NCBI RefSeq assembly: GCF_001421485.1
Contig: NZ_LMKK01000003.1
Span: forward strand, 496,001-560,000
Length of the DNA stretch: 64,000 nucleotides
Origin: Agreia sp. Leaf210
GTDB taxonomy: Bacteria; Actinomycetota; Actinomycetes; Actinomycetales; Microbacteriaceae
Reading direction: 5' to 3'
Positions 26,092 through 36,622 of the stretch are shown here, piece by piece (positions within the stretch are counted from its first letter, which is position 1; every line of letters begins with the position of its first letter). Under the pieces are notes generated by a model that did no database searches, was not told the DNA's origin, and saw only the letters and a list, made by a program, of their open reading frames with translations. The position numbers and the translations under genes were made by a program.

Positions 26092-27575
26092 CCCAGGTTG
26101 CCTTCGAACGCGCCCTCTTCAAGGCGGTTCTTGACGGCGACGAGGAATCGAGCAGCGTCAGCGCCGTCGACGATGCGGTGGTCGTAGCTCAGCGCCAGGT
26201 AGACCGTCGAGCGGATGGCGATGGCCTCGCCCTCGCTCGTCTTGACCACGAGAGGCTTGCGCGACACGATGCCGGTGCCGAGGATCGCGACCTGGGGGAG
26301 GAAGACGACGGGGGTGTCGAAGAGCGCGCCGCGCGAACCGGTGTTCGTCAGCGTGAACGTTCCGCCAGCGAGCTCGTCGGGCTTGAGCTTGTTGTCGCGC
26401 GTGCGCGTCGCCAGGTCGGCGATCTCGCGGGCGAACCCGGCGAGGTCGAGTTCGCCGGCGTTCTTGACGACGGGCGTCAACAGACCGCGCTCGGTGTCGA
26501 CCGCGATGCTCACGTTCTCGTGATCGGGGTAGACGATGCTGTCGCCGTCAACGGTCGCGTTGATGATCGGGTACGCCTTGAGGGCCTCCGTCGCAGCCAG
26601 GGCGAAGAAGGGCAGGAAGCTCAGCTTGTTGCCGGTCTTCTCCTGGAACGTGGCCTTCACCTTGTCGCGCAGGGCGGCGACGCGGGTGACGTCGACCTCG
26701 ACCACGCTGGTGAGCTGAGCCGTGGACTGCATCGACTCGACCGCGCGCTGTGCGACGACCTTGCGCAGACGCGACATCGGCTGCGTCGTGCCACGGAGGT
26801 CGGACACAGGCAAGGTCGTTGCAACGGCCGCAGGAGCTTCGGCGGATGCCGATGCGGTCGGTGCTTTAGCGGCTTCTGCGGCGGCCAGTACGTCTTCCTT
26901 GCGGATTCGTCCGCCGACGCCGCTACCCGTGACGGTGGAGAGGTCGATACCGTTGTCGCCCGCGAGCTTGCGGACAAGGGGGGTGACGTAACCGGCGTTG
27001 GCCGCACGGGACGAGTCGTCCGACGCGGGTGCGGCGGCCGGGGCGGGTGCCGCAGGAGCTGCCGCCGGGGCGGGAGCTGCAGCCGGGGCAGGAGCTGCAG
27101 CCGCAGGCGCGGGAGTCGGTGCCGGAGCGGCTGCCGCGGCCGGTGCCGGAGTTTCGGGAGCGGGCGTCGCCGCCGGTGCGGGCTCTGCCGCGGGGGCAGG
27201 CTCTGCAGGGGCCTCTTCGGGCTCGGGAGCGGGGGCAGGTGCCTCGGCCTCGGTCTCGGCGTCGACCGACGGCTCCTCGGCGGGAATTTCGTCTGCCGCC
27301 TCGGGCTCCGCGGGAGCCTCGGATGCGGCGGCGGAGCTGCCGTCTCCGATGCGCACAAGCGCGGTTCCGACCTCGACGGTCTCGTCTTCCTGGACCAGAA
27401 TCTCCTCGATCACACCGGCTACGGGTGACGGGATCTCTGTGTCCACTTTGTCCGTTGACACTTCGAGCAGGGGTTCGTCGACCTCGACGCGGTCTCCCAC
27501 ACTCTTGAGCCAGCGGGTTACCGTTCCCTCTGTGACACTCTCACCGAGTGCTGGAAGGTTGACGGATTCGCTCAT
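26085..27575 (-). CDS. sucB: Dihydrolipoamide acyltransferase (E2) of 2-oxoacid dehydrogenase
   Basis: The E2 core transfers acyl groups from E1 to CoA. The 496-aa protein has one lipoyl domain (residues 1-78, lipoyl Lys43 in STDKVD), then an unusually long Ala/Pro/Glu-rich linker (about 80-200). An E3-binding domain (PLVRKLAGDNGIDL) and the catalytic domain with SYDHRIVDG follow. Actinobacteria typically use a single E2 for both pyruvate and 2-oxoglutarate complexes, so DlaT is an equally good name. Many relatives have two or three lipoyl domains; only one is present here. GGAGA precedes the ATG. It is followed upstream by lpdA in an apparent operon. Confidence 0.94.
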   Translation of the reverse strand: MSESVNLPALGESVTEGTVTRWLKSVGDRVEVDEPLLEVSTDKVDTEIPSPVAGVIEEILVQEDETVEVGTALVRIGDGSSAAASEAPAEPEAADEIPAEEPSVDAETEAEAPAPAPEPEEAPAEPAPAAEPAPAATPAPETPAPAAAAAPAPTPAPAAAAPAPAAAPAPAAAPAAPAPAAAPASDDSSRAANAGYVTPLVRKLAGDNGIDLSTVTGSGVGGRIRKEDVLAAAEAAKAPTASASAEAPAAVATTLPVSDLRGTTQPMSRLRKVVAQRAVESMQSTAQLTSVVEVDVTRVAALRDKVKATFQEKTGNKLSFLPFFALAATEALKAYPIINATVDGDSIVYPDHENVSIAVDTERGLLTPVVKNAGELDLAGFAREIADLATRTRDNKLKPDELAGGTFTLTNTGSRGALFDTPVVFLPQVAILGTGIVSRKPLVVKTSEGEAIAIRSTVYLALSYDHRIVDGADAARFLVAVKNRLEEGAFEGNLGY

Positions 27576-27647
27576 TAGCTTGTCTCCTTTAGAAACCGAT
27601 CGTGGTTTTTAGCTTACTTGTATTGGGTCTTGGGGTGACGCGGCTGG

Positions 27648-29021
27648 CTACAGCGCGTGCAGGGGCTTGCCTGCCAAGGCGAGGTGTGCCTCGCCGAGGG
27701 CTTCGTTCTGCGTGGGATGCGCGTGCACGAGCTGCGCGACGTCCTCCGGGTACGCCTCCCAGTTCACGATGAGCTGCGCCTCGCCGATCAATTCGCCGAC
27801 GCGAGCACCGATCATGTGGATTCCGACAACGGGCCCGTCGGCGACGCGCACGACCTTGACCGAGCCGGTCGTGCCGATGATGTGGCTCTTGCCGTTGCCG
27901 CCCAGGCTGTAGTCGTACGAAGCGACACGGTCCTGGCCGTACTCGGCGATCGCCCTTGCCTCTGTGAGGCCGACTGATGCCACCTCAGGATCCGAGTAGG
28001 TCACCTTGGGGATGTTCACGTCGTCGACGACCTGCGGCGACAGGCCCGCGATCTCTTCCGCGACGAAGATGCCGTGCTGGAAGCTGCGGTGCGCCAGCTG
28101 GAGGCCAGGCACGATGTCGCCCACCGCGTACAACCCCGGGATGTTCGTTTCGAGTCGTTCGTTCGTGATGACGAAGCCGCGGTCGACCTCTACGCCGACC
28201 TCTTCGAATCCGAGGCCCTGCGTCGAGGGTCCACGTCCGACGGCGACCAGGAGGAGCTCGGCCTCGATTCGTCGGCCGTCCTCCAGCGTCACGACGACGC
28301 CGTCGTCATTCTGCTCGACCGACTGGAATCGCGTGCCGAGCGAGAATTCGATTCCGCGCTTGCGGAACGCGCGCTCGAACTGCTTGCTGATCGACTCCTC
28401 CTCGTTGGGGACGAGATGGGGCAGGGCCTCGATGATCGTGACCTCCGACCCGAACGACTTCCACACACTGGCGAACTCGACCCCGATGACGCCGCCGCCG
28501 AGAATCGCGACCTTCTGGGGAACGAAGTCGAGCTCGAGCGCCTGTTCGCTCGTGATCACGCGACCGCCGATCTCGAGTCCCGGAAGGGAGCGCGCGTAGG
28601 ACCCCGTCGCGAGAACGACGTTCTTGCCCTCGATGACGTCGTCGCCGACCTGCACACGAGTGGGAGAGACCAAGCGGCCCTCGCCGCGGATGACGGTGAT
28701 CTTGCGGGCCTTAATGAGCCCCTCGAGGCCCTTGAACTTGCTCGAGATGATGCCCTCGCGATACGACGTGACCCCGGCGATGTCGACGCCGTCGAACGTG
28801 GCCGAGATGCCGTACTTCGATGCGCTCCGCGCCGCGTCGGCGACCTCTGCCGAATGCAGCAGGGCCTTCGTAGGAATGCAGCCGCGGTGCAGGCACGTGC
28901 CGCCCAGCTTGTCTTTCTCGATCAAGGCCACGGTGAGGCCGAGGAGGCTGGCTCGAAGAGCCGCCGCATAGCCGCCGCTTCCGCCGCCGAGAACGACCAG
29001 GTCGAAGTTCTGTTCAGACAC
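27648..29021 (-). CDS. lpdA: Dihydrolipoyl dehydrogenase (E3)
   Basis: This FAD enzyme reoxidises the dihydrolipoyl group on E2 with NAD+. The 457-aa protein opens with the FAD dinucleotide motif VVLGGGSGGYAAALRA and the redox-active disulfide GGTCLHRGCIPTK. It has the NAD-binding GGGVIGVEFA and ends with the interface His-Glu motif HAHPTQNEALGEA. The GTG at 29021 is preceded by GAGGGAG and starts the family N-terminus; the open frame runs 15 codons further upstream without similarity. It is 72 nt upstream of sucB in the same direction. Confidence 0.97.
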   Translation of the reverse strand: MSEQNFDLVVLGGGSGGYAAALRASLLGLTVALIEKDKLGGTCLHRGCIPTKALLHSAEVADAARSASKYGISATFDGVDIAGVTSYREGIISSKFKGLEGLIKARKITVIRGEGRLVSPTRVQVGDDVIEGKNVVLATGSYARSLPGLEIGGRVITSEQALELDFVPQKVAILGGGVIGVEFASVWKSFGSEVTIIEALPHLVPNEEESISKQFERAFRKRGIEFSLGTRFQSVEQNDDGVVVTLEDGRRIEAELLLVAVGRGPSTQGLGFEEVGVEVDRGFVITNERLETNIPGLYAVGDIVPGLQLAHRSFQHGIFVAEEIAGLSPQVVDDVNIPKVTYSDPEVASVGLTEARAIAEYGQDRVASYDYSLGGNGKSHIIGTTGSVKVVRVADGPVVGIHMIGARVGELIGEAQLIVNWEAYPEDVAQLVHAHPTQNEALGEAHLALAGKPLHAL

Positions 29022-29129
29022 CCGCGGTGACTCCCTCGTGAGAATTCGTGCTCGCCCGCGCTCCACTGATGAGCGGAGCGGGCTGTGTTGGCGTGGTTTT
29101 GCGCCCTGTCGAGCCTACTACGGTCGACT

Positions 29130-30647
29130 TCACTCGGGCCGCGTGGGCGCCGCCGAGGCTGCCAGAGCGAGAAGCGTGCGCACGGTCACGCCCGTCGGTC
29201 CCTTTCCGGTGTAGCCGTACAGCGAATCCTTGTTCGTGCCCGCGCCCGCGATGTCGAGGTGCACCCAGGGGATCCGCCCCGATCCGTCAGCCGCCGTGCC
29301 GACGAACTCGTTCAGGAACACCGCCGCGATCAGCATGCCTCCCGCCGTGTTGCCGGGCTTGATGTTGGCGATGTCTGCGATATCGGAGTTCAGCATGGGT
29401 CGGAATTCCTCACCGAGGGGCATGTGCCAGAGGAGCTCGCCCGCCGATTCGGCGGTGCGGAGCACCTCTCCGACGAGCGGGGAGCTTCCGAGCGTGCCCA
29501 CGTAGCGGTTGCCGAGCGCGACGCTGGCCGCGCCGGTCAGAGTCGCCACGTCGATGATCGCGTCGGGGAACTCCTCGCTCGCGGCCATCAGACCGTCGGC
29601 GAGCACGAGTCGACCTTCGGCATCGGTGTTCAGCACCTCGACGGTCTTGCCGCCCCGGATCCGGAGCACGTCGCCCGGTCTGATCGCCGTGGCCGAGGGC
29701 ATGTTCTCTGCGAGGCAGAGCCAGGCGGTGACCCGCGTCGGCAGAGCGAGCCGGGCAGCAGCGAGAACCACGGAGAGCACCGTGGCGGCTCCGGCCATGT
29801 CGTACTTCATACCGATCATCGAGGCAGCGGGCTTCAAGGAGAGGCCGCCGGAGTCGAAGGTGATGCCCTTGCCGACGAGGGCGATGTGCCGCGCCTCGGC
29901 GGCGTCTGTGGGGGAGTAGCTGACCTTCACCAGGCGCGGCGGCCGTGACGAGCCCTGTCCGACGCCCAGAATGCCACCGAATCCCTCATCGGCCAGTTGC
30001 GTCTCGTCCCAGATCATGACCTCGACGCCGGGAATGCTGCCCAGTTCGGCGGCACGCGCGGCGAACGTCTGCGGGTAGAGATCGAGCGGCGACTCGTTCA
30101 CGAGGTCGCGAACGAGGTGGATGGCGCGGCCCACCTCGGTCGCATAGGCGACGGTCTCGGCAGATACCGAGATCGACGTGACGAGGGTGAACGACTCGGC
30201 GGGGCGGGACTTCGCCGATCCACCGTCCGTGCGGTATTCCGTGTATTCGTAGGCACCGAGCAGGCAACCCTCCAGCACGGCCCGTGCCTGTGACTCGTCT
30301 TCGACGGGCAGTGCGATGGCGATGGAGCCGACCCCGAGCATCCGGCGTGCGGCCGAGCCTGCGGCGTATCGCAGGTCGTCGGCGGTCGGCGTGGCCGAGG
30401 CCAGCCCGACGAGCGCAATCGACCGGGCGGCGATGCCATTCGGCGCGGGCACCCGCACGAGGTCGTCCTTCGAGCCCGTCACGCCGAGTACCGAGAGATC
30501 GGCGAACGCGGGGTCGGCGCCGAGGATCGAGGCCGCCGAGCCGACGAGTGCGGGACCGTCGTCGGTGCGGGTCACGCCCAGAACGAGAACATCGGCCGCG
30601 ACATCGCCGGCGTCGGATGAGGAGAGGGAAAGGGAGGCGAGAGTCAT
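29130..30647 (-). CDS. pepA: Leucyl aminopeptidase (M17)
   Basis: A 505-aa cytosolic aminopeptidase with two metals per subunit. The M17 signature NTDAEGRLVLADGL is present, with KGITFDSGG upstream supplying Lys and Asp ligands, and MKYDMAGAATVL. TAGGGT lies 6 nt upstream of the ATG (plus-strand 30654-30659), so initiation is probably leaderless. It is divergent from the PAC2 gene, whose own -10 box is only 60 nt away. Confidence 0.95.
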   Translation of the reverse strand: MTLASLSLSSSDAGDVAADVLVLGVTRTDDGPALVGSAASILGADPAFADLSVLGVTGSKDDLVRVPAPNGIAARSIALVGLASATPTADDLRYAAGSAARRMLGVGSIAIALPVEDESQARAVLEGCLLGAYEYTEYRTDGGSAKSRPAESFTLVTSISVSAETVAYATEVGRAIHLVRDLVNESPLDLYPQTFAARAAELGSIPGVEVMIWDETQLADEGFGGILGVGQGSSRPPRLVKVSYSPTDAAEARHIALVGKGITFDSGGLSLKPAASMIGMKYDMAGAATVLSVVLAAARLALPTRVTAWLCLAENMPSATAIRPGDVLRIRGGKTVEVLNTDAEGRLVLADGLMAASEEFPDAIIDVATLTGAASVALGNRYVGTLGSSPLVGEVLRTAESAGELLWHMPLGEEFRPMLNSDIADIANIKPGNTAGGMLIAAVFLNEFVGTAADGSGRIPWVHLDIAGAGTNKDSLYGYTGKGPTGVTVRTLLALAASAAPTRPE

Positions 30648-30653
30648 GCTCCA

Positions 30654-30724
30654 ACCCTATGGCGCAGATGTTCGCTCTCGGCATGCCGAGGCGGCCCGGT
30701 GGCGCCAGCCGCCGCGATTAGAGT
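30654..30724. promoter_or_regulatory. Divergent leaderless promoters of pepA and the PAC2 gene
   Basis: Back-to-back -10 boxes: TAGGGT on the minus strand (30654-30659), 6 nt from the pepA ATG, and TAGAGT on the plus strand (30719-30724), 7 nt from the PAC2 ATG. The 59 nt between them must hold both -35 regions, so the two promoters probably overlap. Confidence 0.6.
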
Positions 30725-30731
30725 TGAATTC

Positions 30732-31667
30732 ATGACCGATTCGAGCGAGCTGTACGAGATCACCGGCGAGCTCGGCAACATCCCCGAGGGCCTCGACCTC
30801 GTCGTGGCGCTCACGGGCTTCACCGACGCCGGCGGCGCCGTCGCGCAGGTCGGCGAGTACATTCTCGACAACCTCAGCAACCGTGTGATCGCCGAGTTCG
30901 ACACCGATGCACTGCTCGACTATCGAGCCCGACGGCCCGTGATCTACTTCGACCAGGATCACCTCAGCGACTACCAGCCGCCCGTGCTGCGCCTCTACCT
31001 CGTGCAAGACGAACTGAATCAGCCCTTCCTCTTCCTCAACGGATTCGAACCGGACTTCCGGTGGGAGGCGTTCACCTCATCGGTCATCGATCTCATCGGA
31101 CGCTTGAAGATCAAGACCACGACGTCGGTGCACGCGATCCCGATGCCCGTGCCGCACACGCGACCCATCAGGGTGACTGTGAGCGGCAATCGGGTCGAAC
31201 TCATCGACGCTCTCTCGGTGTGGAAGCCGCACACCCAGGTGCCCGCGAACGCGATGCATCTCGTCGAGTTCCGCCTTCAAGAGGTGGCACATCCCGTCGC
31301 GGGCTTCGCGCTCCTGGTTCCGCACTACCTCGCCGACACGGAATTCCCTCTCGCAGCACTGGCCAGTCTCGAGAGCATCAGTGCCGCCACCGGCCTGATC
31401 TTCCCCACCGACAAACTCCGCGAGGAGGGGCGCGTCTTCCTGACGAAGATCGACGAGCAGGTCGGCACCAACGGTGATCTCGAGAAGCTCGTGGGCACGC
31501 TCGAGGAGCGTCACGACGCATACATGCAGGGAACACCGCTCAAGTCGCCACTCACCGATGAAGACGGCGAGCTGCCGTCGGCAGACGAGATCGCCGAAGA
31601 GCTCGAGAAGTTCCTCGCCATCCGTCGTGCGGGCGACGACGAATCGGGGCCGTCGCTCGGGCTCTGA
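30732..31667 (+). CDS. PAC2 family protein (proteasome-assembly-chaperone-like)
   Basis: A 311-aa protein of the PAC2/DUF75 family found in proteasome-bearing and other actinobacteria. Recognisable segments are LVVALTGFTDAGGAVAQVGEYIL (about 21-43), RARRPVIYFDQDHL and the PHYLADTEFP region. Its biochemical role in bacteria is not settled. The ATG at 30732 follows a TAGAGT box by 7 nt; I prefer it to the earlier in-frame start. It is followed by an MFS gene with its own promoter. Confidence 0.9.
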   Translation: MTDSSELYEITGELGNIPEGLDLVVALTGFTDAGGAVAQVGEYILDNLSNRVIAEFDTDALLDYRARRPVIYFDQDHLSDYQPPVLRLYLVQDELNQPFLFLNGFEPDFRWEAFTSSVIDLIGRLKIKTTTSVHAIPMPVPHTRPIRVTVSGNRVELIDALSVWKPHTQVPANAMHLVEFRLQEVAHPVAGFALLVPHYLADTEFPLAALASLESISAATGLIFPTDKLREEGRVFLTKIDEQVGTNGDLEKLVGTLEERHDAYMQGTPLKSPLTDEDGELPSADEIAEELEKFLAIRRAGDDESGPSLGL

Positions 31668-31730
31668 TCCCGGTCTGCGCCCCACGCAGGACATCGAGCT
31701 CTGCCCCAGCGGGGCCGTAGCATTGAGCAG

Positions 31731-33047
31731 GTGAACTCCCGACGCGCCTGGCTTGTCTTCTTCGTCGGAGTCTTCGCCTACATGACGGCGGTGATGCAGC
31801 GCACGACGCTCGGAGTGGCCGGAGTCGATGCAGCGGCGCGATTCGACTCGTCGGCGGCGCTTCTCTCGACACTCGCCGTCGTCCAGCTCATCGTCTACGC
31901 GGGGCTGCAGATTCCTGTGGGCATCCTCATCGACAGGGTGGGGCCGAAGTGGCTCATCTCTGCCGGGTGCACACTCATGGTCGCGGGGCAGCTCGTCCTG
32001 TCGTCGGCACCGGATATCCCGACGGCTGTTCTCGGGCGGGTGTTCGTCGGAGCGGGCGACGCTGCCGTATTCATCTCGGTCATCCGACTCGTCAATTCCT
32101 GGTTCGCAGGGCCGATCGTGCCCCAGCTCAGCCAGTGGGTAGGCAATATCGGACAGCTCGGGCAGGTGCTCTCCGCGCTGCCCTTCGCGTGGGTGCTGCA
32201 CACATTCGGTTGGACTCCCGCTTTCTCGGTCGCCGCTGCCGTGTCGTTCGCCGCTCTCGTGCTCTCTGTCGTCTTTCTCACGAATCGCCCGCCAGACACC
32301 CCCGGCGACGGACGCGCCGCCAGCATGCGCGAGGCCATCCGGATGCTGGGCCCCACTCTGCGCAGGCCCGGGACCCAGTTGGGCTTCTGGTCGCATTTCG
32401 TGAGTCAGTCGTCGGGAACCGTCTTCACGATCTTCTGGGGTTTCCCCTTTCTCGTCTCCGCTGTGGGACTCGACCGCGGTACCGCGGCGGCCTTCCTCGT
32501 CGTGATCGTGATCTCCGGAATGGTCGCCGGACCGATCCTCGGCATTCTGAGCGCCCGCTTTCCGCTTCGGCGGTCCAACCTCGTGCTGGGCATCACTGCG
32601 GCTCTCGGCTTCGTGTGGGCCGCCGTGCTTCTATGGCCGGGCATCCCGCCCATCTGGCTGATTGCGATTCTCACCGTGACCCTCGGCATCGGCGGCCCCG
32701 GCTCGCTGATCGGATTCGACTTCGCCCGGTCGTTCAACCCGGCCCGTTCTCTGGGCTCCGCGAACGGCGTCGTGAACGTGGGCGGCTTCATGGCCAGTTT
32801 CGTCATGCTGTTCCTGATCGGGGTCATCCTCGATATCCAGTACGACGCCGGCTTAAGCACCGCTCTCTACTCGATGGATGCCTTCAGGCTGGCCTTCTCG
32901 ATTCAATACGTCGTGATCGGAGCGGGCGTCGTCTTTCTCCTGAGAGCCCGCCGACGAACCCGGCGACGGCTTCAGGAGGACGAGGGAATATCCGTGGCCC
33001 CCTTATGGGTTGCACTGGTAGGACGGTGGAAGCGTCGACGCCCCTAG
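31731..33047 (+). CDS. Major facilitator superfamily transporter
   Basis: A 438-aa protein with about twelve hydrophobic segments. The MFS inter-helix signature is visible after helix 2 (GILIDRVGPKWL, about residues 64-75). The C-terminus is basic and cytoplasmic. Substrate cannot be inferred. TAGCAT (31718-31723) lies 7 nt before the GTG, supporting leaderless initiation at this start. Confidence 0.88.
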   Translation: MNSRRAWLVFFVGVFAYMTAVMQRTTLGVAGVDAAARFDSSAALLSTLAVVQLIVYAGLQIPVGILIDRVGPKWLISAGCTLMVAGQLVLSSAPDIPTAVLGRVFVGAGDAAVFISVIRLVNSWFAGPIVPQLSQWVGNIGQLGQVLSALPFAWVLHTFGWTPAFSVAAAVSFAALVLSVVFLTNRPPDTPGDGRAASMREAIRMLGPTLRRPGTQLGFWSHFVSQSSGTVFTIFWGFPFLVSAVGLDRGTAAAFLVVIVISGMVAGPILGILSARFPLRRSNLVLGITAALGFVWAAVLLWPGIPPIWLIAILTVTLGIGGPGSLIGFDFARSFNPARSLGSANGVVNVGGFMASFVMLFLIGVILDIQYDAGLSTALYSMDAFRLAFSIQYVVIGAGVVFLLRARRRTRRRLQEDEGISVAPLWVALVGRWKRRRP

Positions 33048-33245
33048 GCGGAGGGTCGACTGTTCAATCCGTGCAATAATTGAGAATCGAGACCCGTTCT
33101 TGTGCAGGGTGTCTGGTCAGCCAGACACGAAAAACCAGCACTTGACATGGGTCTTAGTAATGTCAGAAAACAACTCCAGCCTCCAATTGGCATCGACTCG
33201 TGAGAGCCGAATCCACCCGGTGAGACCGGCGTGAAAGGTGATCGT

Positions 33246-34586
<1,341 letters not shown>

Positions 34587-34593
34587 GCCGCGG

Positions 34594-35874
34594 ATGCGTT
34601 ATATCGCGCCCGTTCTCGTCGGTCGCGCGGTCCGGGCTGTCACCCGGGCCCGCGGCGGCGGTTCGGCGCTGCCCGGTTACATCGTCAACAAGATGGCGCC
34701 CGGCTTCATCAAGAATGTCGTCGCCCAGTTCGAGTACGGCATCGTCTTCGTCCTCGGCTCCAACGGCAAGTCCACGACCACGCACATGCTCACGGAGGTT
34801 CTCCGTGGGCACGGTCTGACCGTGTTCACGAACCCGTCCGGAGCGAACCTGCCGCAGGGCATCTCCTCCGCCCTGCTGTCCGAGGTCGGCGTGACCGGCA
34901 AGCTGAAGGCCGATATCGGCATTCTCGAGGTCGATGAGGCGTTCGCGCTCGAGCTGTCGAAGACCCTGCTGCCGTCGACGATTCTTATGCTGAACGTGCA
35001 GGTAGACCAGCTCTACCGGTTCTTCGAGACCGAGGTCGTCGCCGATATGATGCTCGACACCGCGGCTGTGGCGACGAAGCACGTCATCAGCAACCGCGAC
35101 GACGCCTATCTGTCGAAGATCGGCGAGATCCTCGCGAAAAATGGTGGCCCGGTTCCCGACGTCACCTACTTCGGCGCCTCGCCGAAGCTGGTCGCGAGCT
35201 CTGCTCACGGCCTGTTCAATGCTGCCAATCACCGAGAAGAAGCATCGACCGCGACGATCGATGCCCTGGCCGAGCTCGAATCGTGGGACAGCACCGGTGC
35301 CCGCGTGCGGGTGGCAGGAGAACTGGCCGACATCGCTCTCCCCGCCAAGGGGCTGCACTACGGCATCGATGCCGCGGCGGCGCTCGCCACGGCCGCGCAG
35401 GTGCTCGGCACCGAATTCGACCTCGCGAAAGCATCGGCCGCCTTCTCGTCGATGACGCCTGCCTACGGACGCGGCGAACTACTCGACTTCGGAGACGAGA
35501 AGGTGGAGTTCGTGATGTTCAAGAACGCCGCGAGCCTCCAGCTCAATCTCGATGCGCTTCCCGCGGCGCCGGAGCAGGTCATGGTCGCGATCGACGAAGG
35601 CACTCCCGACGTCTCCTGGCTCTACGACATCGATTTCGCCCAGCTCGACCACGTCGATGTGCTGACGGGTGCGAAGGCCTGGCAGTTCGCGCTCAGGCTC
35701 GAGCACGAGGGCATCCCGGTCGGCACGATCGAACCCGACCTCAAAAAGGCCATCGAGTTGATGCGCGCACTTCCCGCACCGACGACGGGTCACAAGACGT
35801 GGGTCGTCAACTACGAGCAGATGATGCTCGCGAGGAAGATCATCGGTTACGGCGACATGGAGGTCTCGTTTTGA
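34594..35874 (+). CDS. MurT-like Mur ligase, diverged
   Basis: MurT normally activates the D-Glu alpha-carboxyl of lipid II with ATP for amidation by ammonia from GatD. This 426-aa homologue has the Mur-ligase P-loop GSNGKSTTT (55-63), the SGAN and LEVDE motifs and the C-terminal DUF1727 domain. It lacks every cysteine, so the zinc ribbon of S. aureus-type MurT is absent (FGASPKLVASS lies there). The conserved RDQxDR is VDQLYR, and the DGRDxSW motif is reduced to TPDVSW (337-342). ATPase function looks intact while the donor side is remodelled. It starts 7 nt after sigA and overlaps the next gene by 4 nt (TTGA). Its substrate probably differs from classical MurT. Confidence 0.85.
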   Translation: MRYIAPVLVGRAVRAVTRARGGGSALPGYIVNKMAPGFIKNVVAQFEYGIVFVLGSNGKSTTTHMLTEVLRGHGLTVFTNPSGANLPQGISSALLSEVGVTGKLKADIGILEVDEAFALELSKTLLPSTILMLNVQVDQLYRFFETEVVADMMLDTAAVATKHVISNRDDAYLSKIGEILAKNGGPVPDVTYFGASPKLVASSAHGLFNAANHREEASTATIDALAELESWDSTGARVRVAGELADIALPAKGLHYGIDAAAALATAAQVLGTEFDLAKASAAFSSMTPAYGRGELLDFGDEKVEFVMFKNAASLQLNLDALPAAPEQVMVAIDEGTPDVSWLYDIDFAQLDHVDVLTGAKAWQFALRLEHEGIPVGTIEPDLKKAIELMRALPAPTTGHKTWVVNYEQMMLARKIIGYGDMEVSF

Positions 35875-36620
35875 GTTCGTCATCCTCACAGTCCGTCTCG
35901 ATCCTCGAGCTCTATCCCGAGCACCTCGAGGCAAGCGGTGAACGTGGCAACGTCACGGCACTGACGGCTCGTCTCGAACGGGCGGGTCATCGTGTCGACG
36001 TCGTACAGCACACGATGGGCCGACGTCTGCCGAAGGACGCCGACATCGTCGTGATCGGCAACGGGCCCATCTCGGCTGTGCGCGCTGTCCACGCCGACCT
36101 CACCGAGAACGCCGCCGCGCTGCGTGCGCTTGCAGACGATGGCGTGCCCTTCTTCGCCGTTGGAGCCGGTGCGGAACTGCTCGGCGGAGGCATCACGCTC
36201 GCCGACGGAACGGTCCTCGGCGGCGTCGGAATCTTCCCCTTCTCGGCGCGACGCGGCGTTCCCCGCCAGGTCGGATACATCGTCATCGAGTCAGCGCACG
36301 GAACCGTCGTCGGCTTCGAAGACAACGCGTCGGAGTGGAACCTCGATACCGGCGCTGTGCCACTCGGCGTCGTCACCTCGGGCGGCGGCAACGGCAACGG
36401 CCGGGAAGGCGTCATAGCGGGCTCCTCAATCGCGACTCAGACCAAGGGACCGGTGCTTCCACTGAACCCCTCGGTCAGCGACGCCATCATCAGGGCTGCG
36501 CTGGAACGCCGCGACGTCGCCTATGCGACGTCGGCAGCGCACGCCGAACTCGATCGTCTGGCCGCCAAGTCGCGAGAAGTGATCGTCGCGAACGTCAAGA
36601 GCGTCTTCACCACGATCTAG
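35871..36620 (+). CDS. GatD-like glutamine amidotransferase, catalytically dead
   Basis: A 249-aa protein with the GatD/CobQ-type class I amidotransferase fold: N-terminal LYPEHLEASGERGNV, then the nucleophile-elbow region and C-terminal GPVLPLNP. The elbow Cys is Gly98 (PFFAVGAGAELLG against a family pattern AVCGGYQLLG), and there is no cysteine anywhere in the protein. The GFENHGG-type His segment reads GFEDNAS, and the second conserved His (YLHGP) is Lys (QTKGP). The GGGQDREQ region is GNGPISAV. Glutamine hydrolysis is therefore not possible. The fold core is conserved, arguing for a structural or regulatory role with the MurT-like partner. The TTG start has GGAGG 7 nt upstream. Confidence 0.85.
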   Translation: MSSSSSQSVSILELYPEHLEASGERGNVTALTARLERAGHRVDVVQHTMGRRLPKDADIVVIGNGPISAVRAVHADLTENAAALRALADDGVPFFAVGAGAELLGGGITLADGTVLGGVGIFPFSARRGVPRQVGYIVIESAHGTVVGFEDNASEWNLDTGAVPLGVVTSGGGNGNGREGVIAGSSIATQTKGPVLPLNPSVSDAIIRAALERRDVAYATSAAHAELDRLAAKSREVIVANVKSVFTTI

Positions 36621-36622
36621 TG

